NCBI RefSeq assembly: GCF_004353915.1
Contig: NZ_SMRP01000005.1
Span: 225,769 to 289,768 of the forward strand
Origin: Paraburkholderia silviterrae
GTDB taxonomy: Bacteria; Pseudomonadota; Gammaproteobacteria; Burkholderiales; Burkholderiaceae
Direction: 5' to 3'
Length of the DNA: 64,000 bases
Shown here: positions 18,015-26,111 of the stretch, in pieces
Position numbering within the stretch: position 1 is the stretch's first letter
How the letters are laid out: each line of letters opens with the position of its first letter
Position numbers and translations under genes: made by a program
The notes under the pieces: generated by a model
The model's database searches: none
What the model was told of the DNA's origin: nothing
What the model saw: the letters and a program-made list of their open reading frames with translations, nothing else

Positions 18015-19157
18015 TCAGCAGTCGAGCGGCAGCAGGATCTGAAATTCCGTGTGGCCCGGCCGGCTTTCCACTTCGATCAGTCCGTCGTGCTGCTGGACGA
18101 ACGTTTGCGCGAGCGTGAGCCCGAGACCGCTGCCATCCTCGCGTCCGGAGACGAGCGGATAGAAGATGCGGTCGCGGATGTCCTCGGGAATGCCGGGTCC
18201 GTTGTCGATGATATGCAAGTCCAGTGCCAGCTTGCACAGACGTTTTGAAATCGTGATCTTGCGTGCGATGCGCGTGCGCAGCTCGATGCGCGCATCGCCT
18301 TGCGAAATGCGTTCGCGCAGCGCCTGCGCCGCGTTGCGCACGATGTTCAGCAGTGCCTGGATCAGCTGCTCCTTGTCGCCGCGCAGGTCGGGCACGCTCA
18401 CGTCGTAGTCGCGCTCGATCGTGAGGCCGCGCGGAAACTCGGCAAGAATCACGGCGCGCACGCGCTCGCACACTTCGTGAATGTTCACGTCGCCGACGAT
18501 ATGCGGATGCCGGTGCGGCTCGAGCAGCCGGTCGACGAGCGTCTGCAGCCGGTCGGACTCCTTGATGATCACCTGCGTGTACTCGCGCAGCTCGCCGCGC
18601 TCGAGCGTGCCGAGCTCGAATTCGAGCAGCTGCGCCGCGCCGCGGATCCCGCCGAGCGGATTCTTGATCTCGTGAGCGAGATTGCGGATCAGATGCTTGT
18701 TGACCGTCGCGAGGTCGTGAATGCGCTCCTCGCGATCGCTCCTGATGTGCCGCTCGTTCTCGAACAACTCGAGCAGCACGTAGTCGGGCGCGCTCTCGAG
18801 GAAACCGACGATCGCGTGCACGTGCAACGGCTCGCGGCCCGGGCGCTCGAGCGTGGCGTCGAGGCGCGTCGCATGAAAGCGGTGCGCCGCGATCGACGCG
18901 ATCGTTTCGAGCAGTTCGTCCGCGTTGGAAAAAAGATCGGACCACGCCATCTGCGCGAGCTGGCGCCGCGAAAGATCGAGCATCGCTTCGGCCGAAGGGT
19001 TCGCGAACGCCACGCGCAAGGTGCGCTTGTCGAGCACGAGCACGACGGTGGGCAGCGCTTCGAAGCCGGGCAACAGACCCGACTCCACGAGCGTCGCCTC
19101 GTCCGAGAGCGCCTCCGCGTGACCCTTCCTTGCCTTGATCAGATTCTTGAGCACCAT
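18015..19157 (-). CDS. glnL: Nitrogen regulation sensor kinase NtrB (GlnL)
   Basis: Cytosolic histidine kinase/phosphatase that sets NtrC phosphorylation in response to PII. 380 residues: N-terminal PAS domain (LPTVVLVLDKRTLRVAFANPSAE), then the phospho-acceptor His in RNLAHEIKNPLGGIRGAAQLL, and an ATPase domain with the N box NIVRNAAQAL, G1 DNGPGIP and G2 DGSGLGL. The start at 19157 (MVLKNLIKARK) was chosen over a TTG at 19229 that falls beside the glnA terminator. It forms an operon with glnG. A terminator separates it from glnA, so expression needs read-through or its own promoter in the 19158-19325 gap. Confidence 0.95.
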   Translation of the reverse strand: MVLKNLIKARKGHAEALSDEATLVESGLLPGFEALPTVVLVLDKRTLRVAFANPSAEAMLDLSRRQLAQMAWSDLFSNADELLETIASIAAHRFHATRLDATLERPGREPLHVHAIVGFLESAPDYVLLELFENERHIRSDREERIHDLATVNKHLIRNLAHEIKNPLGGIRGAAQLLEFELGTLERGELREYTQVIIKESDRLQTLVDRLLEPHRHPHIVGDVNIHEVCERVRAVILAEFPRGLTIERDYDVSVPDLRGDKEQLIQALLNIVRNAAQALRERISQGDARIELRTRIARKITISKRLCKLALDLHIIDNGPGIPEDIRDRIFYPLVSGREDGSGLGLTLAQTFVQQHDGLIEVESRPGHTEFQILLPLDC

Positions 19158-19231
19158 GTTGCGGGCTGGCTTGTTCAATCCATGTTGGTAAAAGACAGCG
19201 ATGCGGCGATCACGCCAACTTCGGACCAACG

Positions 19232-19257
19232 AAAAAGGGACGGCGCTGCCGTCCCTT
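19232..19257 (-). terminator. Terminator/attenuator between glnA and glnL
   Basis: Minus-strand stem AAAGGGACGGC-AGC-GCCGTCCCTTT running into five T, about 70 bp after the glnA stop. It would reduce glnL-glnG expression relative to glnA. Confidence 0.9.
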
Positions 19258-19325
19258 TACGAGCGTTTCGCCGACGTCGGAGAAGGCGCTACGCTCGCTT
19301 GCGGCCAGCGTAGCACCATCGTCGA

Positions 19326-20741
19326 TTACAGCGAGTAGTACAGTTCGAACTCGACCGGGTGCGTGGTCATGCGCACGCGCTGGAGCTCGCCTTCCTTCAG
19401 GTCGAGGTAGGCGTCGATCATCGAATCCGTGAACACGCCACCGCGCGTCAGGAACTCGCGATCCTTGTCGAGCGCTTCCAGTGCCTGGTCGAGGCCCGCG
19501 CAAACGGTCGGGATCTTTGCATCCTCTTCCGGCGGCAGGTCGTACAGGTTCTTGTCGGCAGCTTCGCCCGGGTGGATCTTGTTCTGCACGCCGTCCAGAC
19601 CCGCCATCATCAGTGCCGAGAAGCACAGGTACGGGTTGGCCAGCGGATCCGGGAAGCGCGTTTCGATACGGCGGCCCTTCGGGTTCGAGACGTGCGGAAT
19701 ACGGATCGATGCCGAGCGGTTGCGTGCCGAGTAAGCGAGCTTGACCGGCGCTTCGAAGTGCGGGACCAGACGCTTGTACGAGTTCGTGCCCGGGTTCGTG
19801 ATGGCGTTGAGCGCGCGAGCGTGCTTGATGATGCCGCCGATGTAGAACAGCGCGAACTCGGACAGGCCTGCGTAGCCGTTACCCGCGAACAGGTTCTGGC
19901 CGTCCTTCCAGATCGACTGGTGAACGTGCATGCCCGAACCGTTGTCGCCAACGATCGGCTTCGGCATGAACGTCGCCGTCTTGCCGTACGTGTGCGCGAC
20001 GTTGTGGACGATGTACTTCAGTTGCTGCGTCCAGTCCGCGCGCTGAACCAGCGTCGAGAACTTGGTGCCGATTTCGTTCTGGCCCTGGCCCGCCACTTCG
20101 TGGTGGTGCACTTCGACCGGAATGCCGATCTGCTCGAGCAGCAGGCACATTTCCGAGCGGATGTCCTGGAACTGGTCGACCGGCGCGACCGGGAAGTAGC
20201 CGCCCTTCACGCCCGGACGGTGACCCGGGTTGCCGCCTTCCATTTCGCGCGACGACGACCACGGTGCTTCATCCGAGCCGATCTTGACGAACGTGCCCGA
20301 CATGTCCGTGTTCCACTGGACCGAGTCGAAAATGAAGAACTCGGGTTCCGGACCGAAGTAGGCCGTGTCGCCGAGACCCGTGCTCTTCAGATACGCTTCG
20401 GCGCGCTTGGCGAGCGAACGCGGGTCGCGCTCGTAGCCCTTGCCGTCGGCCGGCTCGACCACGTCGCAGGTCAGAACGAGCGTGGACTCTTCGTAGAACG
20501 GGTCGATGAACGCAGTGTTCGCGTCCGGAACGAGCAGCATGTCCGAGGCTTCGATGCCCTTCCAGCCGGCGATCGACGAACCGTCAAACGCATGGCCCGA
20601 CTCGAACTTGTCTTCGTCGAATGCCGACAGCGGCACCGAAACGTGCTGTTCCTTGCCGCGCGTATCGGTGAAGCGGAAGTCGACAAACTTGACGTCTTCG
20701 TCCCTGACGAGCTGCATGACGTCGGCCACGGATTTACTCAT
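19326..20741 (-). CDS. glnA: Glutamine synthetase type I
   Basis: ATP-dependent condensation of glutamate and ammonia, the dodecameric hub of ammonium assimilation. 471 residues. The beta-Grasp N-terminus contains [14 protein letters not shown]. Metal and ATP sites are in [12 protein letters not shown] and [12 protein letters not shown]. The adenylylation loop [10 protein letters not shown] carries the Tyr (about residue 399) modified by GlnE, marking the regulated beta-subtype. The ribosome site AGGAGA precedes the ATG. Codon usage is visibly more biased than in neighbours, as expected for a highly expressed gene. Upstream lie a sigma-54 promoter and NtrC-like sites, so nitrogen limitation should induce it. 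Confidence 0.98.
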   Translation of the reverse strand: MSKSVADVMQLVRDEDVKFVDFRFTDTRGKEQHVSVPLSAFDEDKFESGHAFDGSSIAGWKGIEASDMLLVPDANTAFIDPFYEESTLVLTCDVVEPADGKGYERDPRSLAKRAEAYLKSTGLGDTAYFGPEPEFFIFDSVQWNTDMSGTFVKIGSDEAPWSSSREMEGGNPGHRPGVKGGYFPVAPVDQFQDIRSEMCLLLEQIGIPVEVHHHEVAGQGQNEIGTKFSTLVQRADWTQQLKYIVHNVAHTYGKTATFMPKPIVGDNGSGMHVHQSIWKDGQNLFAGNGYAGLSEFALFYIGGIIKHARALNAITNPGTNSYKRLVPHFEAPVKLAYSARNRSASIRIPHVSNPKGRRIETRFPDPLANPYLCFSALMMAGLDGVQNKIHPGEAADKNLYDLPPEEDAKIPTVCAGLDQALEALDKDREFLTRGGVFTDSMIDAYLDLKEGELQRVRMTTHPVEFELYYSL

Positions 20742-20862
20742 AACCTATTCTCCTGATTAACGATTTCGGCGAACGTTGCCGCCGTGCCAATTCTGTTGAT
20801 CCATGCTGACCGCTCTTGCACGCCTCGAGCAGGCCGGCTGCGAATCGATCGGAACATCTAAA

Positions 20863-20877
20863 GCAGCTTCCGTGCCA
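20863..20877 (-). promoter_or_regulatory. Sigma-54 promoter of glnA
   Basis: Minus strand reads TGGCACG-GAAG-CTGC: GG and GC exactly 10 bp apart, one mismatch to TGGCACG-N4-TTGC. The predicted transcript starts near 20851, giving a leader of about 110 nt before glnA. Confidence 0.8.
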
Positions 20878-20975
20878 GCTTTGCGCCACGCTAGCGCAAA
20901 CCCAATCTGGGCGCGTGCCTGAAGTAAAACGACGCGCGCCGCAAACGTGCCGGCTCCACAAACGAGCCGCCTCGC

Positions 20976-20992
20976 CGCACCATTTCCGTGCA
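20976..20992 (-). promoter_or_regulatory. NtrC-like enhancer site 1 upstream of glnA
   Basis: Minus strand TGCACGGAAATGGTGCG, fitting the enteric NtrC dyad TGCAC-N6-GGTGCA apart from the last base. Centred about 115 bp upstream of the sigma-54 -24 element. Confidence 0.65.
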
Positions 20993-21045
20993 CTCCCGGA
21001 TTTGGCGCGCGAAACCGACTCCATTATGGTGCATAAAACCATCGC

Positions 21046-21062
21046 CGCACCAATTCGATGCA
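21046..21062 (-). promoter_or_regulatory. NtrC-like enhancer site 2 upstream of glnA
   Basis: Minus strand TGCATCGAATTGGTGCG, a weaker dyad 70 bp (about 6.7 helical turns) from site 1. A further GGTGCA half-site lies at 21028-21033. Apart from these sites the 20742-21248 gap holds nothing I recognise. Confidence 0.5.
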
Positions 21063-21248
21063 AAACCCGCTGGGCGACGCGTTACACGCACCTCGCACGC
21101 ACCCGCCTGGCGTGTGCGAAGGGTCTAGGTTAGCGCACCACCGCCCCGCCGAGGCTCTTTTATGCGGCATGGACGCCCCCTTCCCGCACCCATGCAGCGC
21201 GCTAGAATGATCTTTTGGTTCAACACGAGAAACAGGAGATCTGCTGTC

Positions 21249-21713
21249 ATGAGTACGCTCGAACAGTTGTACGCCCAAGCCGAAAAGCGCCGCGCCGAGA
21301 ATCAGTTGCCCTATGCGGGCGCGGTCTCGCCCGCCGAGGCGTTCGAGCTTCTGCAACTCGATGCGCGCGTGAAGCTCGTCGACGTGCGCACGCGCGCCGA
21401 GCTCGATTGGGTCGGCCGCCCCGTGGTCGGCGACGGCCAGTATGCCCATGTCGAGTGGACGCGCTACCCGGGCGGCGTGCCCAACGCCGAATTCATCGCC
21501 CAGCTCAAGAGCGTCGCCGATCCCGAAGCGCCCGTGCTGTTCCTCTGCCGCAGCGCCGCGCGCTCGAAGCTCGCGGCCATCGAGGCCGCCAAGGCCGGCT
21601 ACAAGCAGGCGTACGATCTGCTCGAAGGCTTCGAAGGCGACAAGAACAGCGAAGGGCATCGCAAGACGGTCACGGGCTGGTGCTTCCGCGGCCTGCCCTG
21701 GCTGGGCGCCTGA
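21249..21713 (+). CDS. Rhodanese-like domain protein
   Basis: Single-domain sulfurtransferase-type protein of 154 residues, cytosolic. The active-site loop is CRSAARS, with the persulfide-forming Cys at the start. The N-terminal VSPAEAFELLQLDARVKLVDVRTRAEL is the usual rhodanese opening. The C-terminus EGDKNSEGHRKTVTGWCFRGLPW is typical of the subgroup that ends in a Gly-Trp-rich tail. The ATG follows an ACAGGAGAT ribosome site. Sulfur donor and acceptor are unknown. It is convergent with the CinA-like gene. Confidence 0.9.
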   Translation: MSTLEQLYAQAEKRRAENQLPYAGAVSPAEAFELLQLDARVKLVDVRTRAELDWVGRPVVGDGQYAHVEWTRYPGGVPNAEFIAQLKSVADPEAPVLFLCRSAARSKLAAIEAAKAGYKQAYDLLEGFEGDKNSEGHRKTVTGWCFRGLPWLGA

Positions 21714-21899
21714 CGAGAAAGCCGCCCGCCTGGCCTCGATCGGCTGAATCGATTGCGGCCGCGGTCCGCCAGCGCGAGTCCGACGGACCACTTTGGGTGC
21801 CGCATGTGACACGGCGATGATGGCGCCGCACGCCCGGCACACGCGGCACGCCCGGGGCGGCGCCCATTCCGGGTCAACCCGCGCCGGGCCTGGCCAGCC

Positions 21900-22736
21900 T
21901 TATCGGGCCGGCGCGGCGTTGCCGCTTTTAGCCGGCTCGGGCGGCTCCACGATGTCGCCACCCAGCAGATGCACGCCTTCGCGCAGCTTCACGAACGCTG
22001 CCGCCACTGCCTCCGGCTCCCCTTTCACGCCCAGATCGATATGCCGGCGCGCATAAATGCCGCCGCGCTCCGCGTCGCCCACACTCGGCAGGCTGAACAC
22101 GCGCACGCCCGGGAAATCGCGCTCGATGCGCTCCATGAGCGGCGTGAGCGTCGACTCCGGCAGTTCGAACACCAACAGCGACCTCTCCGCATGCGGCGTC
22201 TGATGATGCAGATGCGCGTACTTCGTATCGAGCACCCATTCGATCATCGGCCAGGCCATCACCGGAAAGCCCGGCACGAAATGGTGATCGCGAATCGAGA
22301 AGCCCGGGATCTTGTTATAGCCGTTCGGGATGATCTCGCAGCCCTGCGGGAAGGTGCCCATCTGGAAGCGGTGCTGGTTCTCGGGCGAATTGAAGTCGAC
22401 CGGATCGGCGCCCGTGTGCATGTCGCGGATGCGCTCGCTAATCAACGTCCTCGCGTCCGGGTGCAGCGCAAGCGGCACGCCAAGCGCGGCCGCGGCGCAC
22501 TGGCGCGTGTGGTCGTCCGGCGTTGCGCCGATACCGCCCGTGGAAAACACGATGTCGCCCGAAGCAAACGAGCGCTCGAGCGTCGCCGTGATGCGCGCCG
22601 GGTCGTCGCCGACGTATTCGGCCCAGTCGAGCGCGAGGCCGCGCGCGCCGAGCAGCTCGATTACCTTCGGCAGATGCTTGTCGGTGCGGCGTCCCGAGAG
22701 AATCTCGTCGCCGATGATGATGACGCCAAATGCCAT
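21900..22736 (-). CDS. CinA-like molybdopterin-binding domain protein
   Basis: 278-residue protein of the competence/damage CinA N-terminal (MoCF) family. The domain opens MAFGVIIIGDEILSGRRTDKHLP and has the ligand loop FSTGGIGATPDDHT, as in MoaB/Mog-type folds. Related COG1058 proteins are ADP-ribose pyrophosphatases. The C-terminal deamidase domain of full-length CinA is absent, so pyrophosphohydrolase activity is the more likely function. It lies 42 bp downstream of the EI24-type membrane protein gene on the same strand, possibly co-transcribed. Confidence 0.85.
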   Translation of the reverse strand: MAFGVIIIGDEILSGRRTDKHLPKVIELLGARGLALDWAEYVGDDPARITATLERSFASGDIVFSTGGIGATPDDHTRQCAAAALGVPLALHPDARTLISERIRDMHTGADPVDFNSPENQHRFQMGTFPQGCEIIPNGYNKIPGFSIRDHHFVPGFPVMAWPMIEWVLDTKYAHLHHQTPHAERSLLVFELPESTLTPLMERIERDFPGVRVFSLPSVGDAERGGIYARRHIDLGVKGEPEAVAAAFVKLREGVHLLGGDIVEPPEPAKSGNAAPAR

Positions 22737-22778
22737 GAGTTGCCTCGTCGTAATCGCAAGAATGGGGTGTAGTGAACT

Positions 22779-23612
22779 TCAGTGCACGATCGTCACGTCA
22801 TGCCCTGTCGGGCGCGCCTCTTCCGCGCGCAGGCGCTGGAGCGCGCGCAGGCAGTAGTGGCCGAACCAGAGCGCCGTGAACACCAGAATGAACGCATAGA
22901 TCCAGATGGTCGCCACGGCGACGAACGGGAAAAACAGCAGCAGCCAGGCGGAGGCAATCCAGACCACCGTGGGCAGCGAGCTGAGCAGGCCGCTCGCCAC
23001 GCCGATCGCGAGCAGTGGCAACCGGTGCCGCCGCACGAGCTCGCGCCGCTCCTCGGTAGTGGCGTGCAGCGCGAGTGCGTCGTAGGTCATCACGCGATAA
23101 GTCAGCCAGCCCCACAGCAGCGGCGGCACGAGCGCGAAGAACGGCGGGAAAAACCAGAACGGCAGCGAGACGCACAGCAGCACGATGCAAATCACCGTGG
23201 TCCAGAGCGAATGAAACAGGCTGCCGTACCAGCTGCCGCCGTGCCGGGCCTCCAGCATGGCGTATTGCCGGGCCGTGAGATGGCGGATCACACGCGGCAT
23301 CGAGATCGCGACGATCAGCAGCAACACGGTAATGACGATGAGCGGAACCGACAGGACGATCACCACGAACGGCCCGATCATGTTGCGCAGCGTGCCGTAG
23401 CCGAGCAGGTCGAACAGATGATAGAGGTACGCGGTGGCCCACCAATGCTCGAGCGCGGGACGCAGCGCATCGATGAGCGGTTGCCAGAACACATAGAGCA
23501 AACCGCCCCACACCCCCGCCGCCACGAGGAACGGCGCGAAGGTGAGGAACAGCATCGAGGGATGGAGTGCGCCGGCAAGCGCGCGTCCGAATGAGCGCAG
23601 CAGATCGTTCAT
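22779..23612 (-). CDS. EI24-domain integral membrane protein
   Basis: 277-residue protein with about five or six hydrophobic segments, including LFLTFAPFLVAAGVWGGLLYVFW, IGPFVVIVLSVPLIVITVLLLIVAI, VICIVLLCVSLPFWFFPPFFALV and LLLFFPFVAVATIWIYAFILVFTALW. The pattern matches the EI24/CysZ-like domain family found throughout Burkholderiales. CysZ itself is a sulfate-uptake protein, but function here is not established. The start at 23612 (MNDLLRSFGRAL) gives the normal amphipathic N-terminal helix; the frame opens further upstream without supporting features. Confidence 0.82.
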   Translation of the reverse strand: MNDLLRSFGRALAGALHPSMLFLTFAPFLVAAGVWGGLLYVFWQPLIDALRPALEHWWATAYLYHLFDLLGYGTLRNMIGPFVVIVLSVPLIVITVLLLIVAISMPRVIRHLTARQYAMLEARHGGSWYGSLFHSLWTTVICIVLLCVSLPFWFFPPFFALVPPLLWGWLTYRVMTYDALALHATTEERRELVRRHRLPLLAIGVASGLLSSLPTVVWIASAWLLLFFPFVAVATIWIYAFILVFTALWFGHYCLRALQRLRAEEARPTGHDVTIVH

Positions 23613-23785
23613 GCGAGGGGGAAATGTGCGGTAAGACGAGGAAGCATCGCGAGGCCCACGGGTTCGGTGCGTCAAATCGACAGCATAAACCACGGCGCGG
23701 TGGGCCGGCCAATGACTAGAAGCACGAGACGCGCACGATGCGCACGTCTCGGCGGGAAAGCGGAAGAACGGGCAGGAACTTCGGA

Positions 23786-24814
23786 TCAGGCGGCGCTGGC
23801 GTCGTCGCGGGTTTCGCCTTTTGAGCGCCGCTGCGCCGAGAGGCGGTGCGCGATGCGCCGGAACGCGAGCCCTTGCTGCGCCCAGAAGCCTTCGCCATAA
23901 CGAGCGCCTTCGAGCTGGTCGCGAATGCCGGTAGGCTCGATCTCACGATTGAACGACGCGCTGCCGAACATCATGTCCCACCAGGGAAACAGCACGCCGA
24001 AATTGCAGCCATAGGTCGTGCCCTCGTGGCCATAGCCGATCGCGTGATGGCGACGATGAAAGCGCGGGCTCACGACGAGGCGCTCGCCGAGCCAGCCGAA
24101 GTGCACGCGAATATTGGCGTGCTGCACGTTCTGGACGAAGTTCGTGATGGCGACGAGCACGACGAACTGCGCGGGCGGCACGCCAATCACGAGCGCGATG
24201 GCGGCGAACATGCAGGACTGTCCCAGCACGTCGAGCAGGTGATTGCGGTTATCGCACCAGAACGACATCTTGCGCTGGCTATGATGGACCGCATGCAGCT
24301 CCCACCACAGGCCGAAGCGGTGCGAGAGCCGGTGATACCAGTAGCCGAAGAAGTCGAGCACGACCAGATAGATCGCGAACGTGACGAGCGGCACGGTCGT
24401 GACGCCGGGCCAGAGATTGTCGATGTCGACACTCATTACGCCATGCAGCCGCAGCCAGCCCTGGGCGCGGTCGAAAGCCGGCTGCAGCGCGAAAAAGAAC
24501 AGCAGATTGAAGATGCCGAGCCGCGTGATCCAGGTATAGAGGGCGTCCACGCCCACGCCCTTGCGGCCGCGCCATTTTTCCACCGGCATGAGCGCTTCGA
24601 GCGGACGCAGGATCGCGTACATGGCCGCGATCTCCAGCACGCCGACGATCACCCAGTAGAGCGCATCGAACGTGTCCTCATCGACATCCATGAAGCCGGC
24701 GTAAAAAAGCAGCGGCTGCAGGATGTTCACATAGACGAGCGTCTGGAGCCACGACACGAGGTCGTCGGCGCCGGACGCGGCCCAATGTGCGCAGGAACTC
24801 AGAAAGGCAAGCAT
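23786..24814 (-). CDS. Fatty acid hydroxylase/sterol desaturase family protein
   Basis: 342-residue membrane di-iron oxygenase. The histidine clusters HRLSH, HAVHH and HRRHH coordinate the di-iron centre, with further His in the VQHANIRVHFG region. Hydrophobic segments surround the boxes. Bacterial members hydroxylate or desaturate lipids, for example hopanoids, carotenoids or ornithine lipids. The actual substrate is not evident. The start at 24814 (MLAFLSS) is an ATG; a TTG lies 12 bp upstream. It lies 45 bp downstream of the beta-propeller gene on the same strand. Confidence 0.88.
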   Translation of the reverse strand: MLAFLSSCAHWAASGADDLVSWLQTLVYVNILQPLLFYAGFMDVDEDTFDALYWVIVGVLEIAAMYAILRPLEALMPVEKWRGRKGVGVDALYTWITRLGIFNLLFFFALQPAFDRAQGWLRLHGVMSVDIDNLWPGVTTVPLVTFAIYLVVLDFFGYWYHRLSHRFGLWWELHAVHHSQRKMSFWCDNRNHLLDVLGQSCMFAAIALVIGVPPAQFVVLVAITNFVQNVQHANIRVHFGWLGERLVVSPRFHRRHHAIGYGHEGTTYGCNFGVLFPWWDMMFGSASFNREIEPTGIRDQLEGARYGEGFWAQQGLAFRRIAHRLSAQRRSKGETRDDASAA

Positions 24815-24859
24815 GGGTGACGGCAATCCATCGACGAGGCTCGCGCCGCGGTCAGTAAC

Positions 24860-25891
24860 TCAGGCGCCGTTGGGCGACATGACCGGCGCGCGGTCGTAGA
24901 AGTAGATGCCATGCGGCGAGCGGCCCACGGGAATCGTCTTCACGAGCTTCTTCGTTTGCATGTCGATCAGGCCGATGCGCTTGGCGAAGCGGAACGTGAC
25001 CCACAGGTAGCGCTTGTCGGCGGTGAGCTCCATGTCGTCGGGCCCAGGCAACAGGCCGTTGATCTCGCCCACTTTCTCGAGCGACTCTTCGTCGATGATG
25101 CTGATGACGTTCGAGACGCGGCTCGACACCAGCACGTGGCGGCCGTCCACCAGCGAGCGGAAGTTGTGCGCCGCCTTGCCCACCTGGATCGTCTTGATGA
25201 CCTTCTGGTTGCGCCAGTCCACCACCGCGACGTAGTCGGCGCCCGTCATGCCGACGAGCAGGTACTTGTCGCCGGGAGTGAGCCACAGGCCCGCGGGCGC
25301 CGCGCCCACTTTCATCTTCCAGAGCACGCGCTGGGTGGGCAGGTCCACCGCCGCGACCTCGCCCGACACCTGCAGCGAGACGAACACGGTGTTGCTGTCC
25401 TTCGTGAACGCGAGGTGGCTCGGCATGGCCGAAAGCGGCAGGCGCTTTGCAATGGTGAAATTGCCGGCGCCGCCATAGTGATAGATGTCGAGACGGTCAA
25501 GACGCAGGCCCGTGGTCACGAACCACTTGTTGTCGGGCGAGAAGCCGAGCTGATACGGGTCTTCGATATTCTCGATCCAGCGCTGCGGCTTGCCCGTCTT
25601 CGGGTCGACGAACAGCAGGTTGTTCGACACCGAATTCGCGACGATGAGCGAGCTGTTGTCCGGCGTCGGGAACAGGTGGTGTGGTTCCTTGCCCGTGGGC
25701 ACGGTGCCGACCACTTCGTGGGTCTTGTCGTCGATGAGGCTCAGCGTGGCTTCGCCCGAGTTCAGCACGATGATGTTGTTCGCGTGCGCGGCGGTGGCGG
25801 GAATACCCGCGAGCGCGGCACAGGCCAGCGCTGCGCTGGCGGCCTTCACAACGAGGCGGCCCGCGGCGCGGCGGAATGTTTGATTACGCAT
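24860..25891 (-). CDS. Secreted YVTN/NHL-type beta-propeller protein
   Basis: 343 residues with an N-terminal signal peptide (Arg-rich start, hydrophobic AASAALACAALAGIPATAAHA with AHA cleavage site), so periplasmic. The mature part is made of about seven YVTN-type blades, each roughly of the form V-S/P-D/G...V-A-N-S/V-S-N-N-L-L-F-V-D. Relatives include E. coli YncE and the beta-propellers associated with PQQ-dependent alcohol catabolism. No haem-binding CxxCH is present, so it is not a cytochrome cd1 reductase. Ligand unknown. It probably forms a two-gene unit with the hydroxylase downstream. Confidence 0.82.
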   Translation of the reverse strand: MRNQTFRRAAGRLVVKAASAALACAALAGIPATAAHANNIIVLNSGEATLSLIDDKTHEVVGTVPTGKEPHHLFPTPDNSSLIVANSVSNNLLFVDPKTGKPQRWIENIEDPYQLGFSPDNKWFVTTGLRLDRLDIYHYGGAGNFTIAKRLPLSAMPSHLAFTKDSNTVFVSLQVSGEVAAVDLPTQRVLWKMKVGAAPAGLWLTPGDKYLLVGMTGADYVAVVDWRNQKVIKTIQVGKAAHNFRSLVDGRHVLVSSRVSNVISIIDEESLEKVGEINGLLPGPDDMELTADKRYLWVTFRFAKRIGLIDMQTKKLVKTIPVGRSPHGIYFYDRAPVMSPNGA

Positions 25892-26111
25892 GGGGAGTCG
25901 TTTCCGGACAGATTCGTGATTGTAGAACGTCTACCTTCCCGCAAGGTTGACGTAGGGCTGATGAAATGCGACCGGGTGCCGCGCCCGGTCCTCGTTTTGC
26001 CCTGTTTTGTGCTCTCCGGCGCGCCTTTTCGAACTTTTGCGACCGTCCGGGGCCCCGGCGTGCCGGACGGCCCGCGACGGGCCGCGACGAGCCGCGAGCC
26101 GTCGCAAGACG

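Noticed and set aside
20771..20790. Second GTGCCA near 20784 as another sigma-54 promoter for glnA
   Set aside because: The -12 partner is wrongly spaced (CAAC instead of TTGC at N4).
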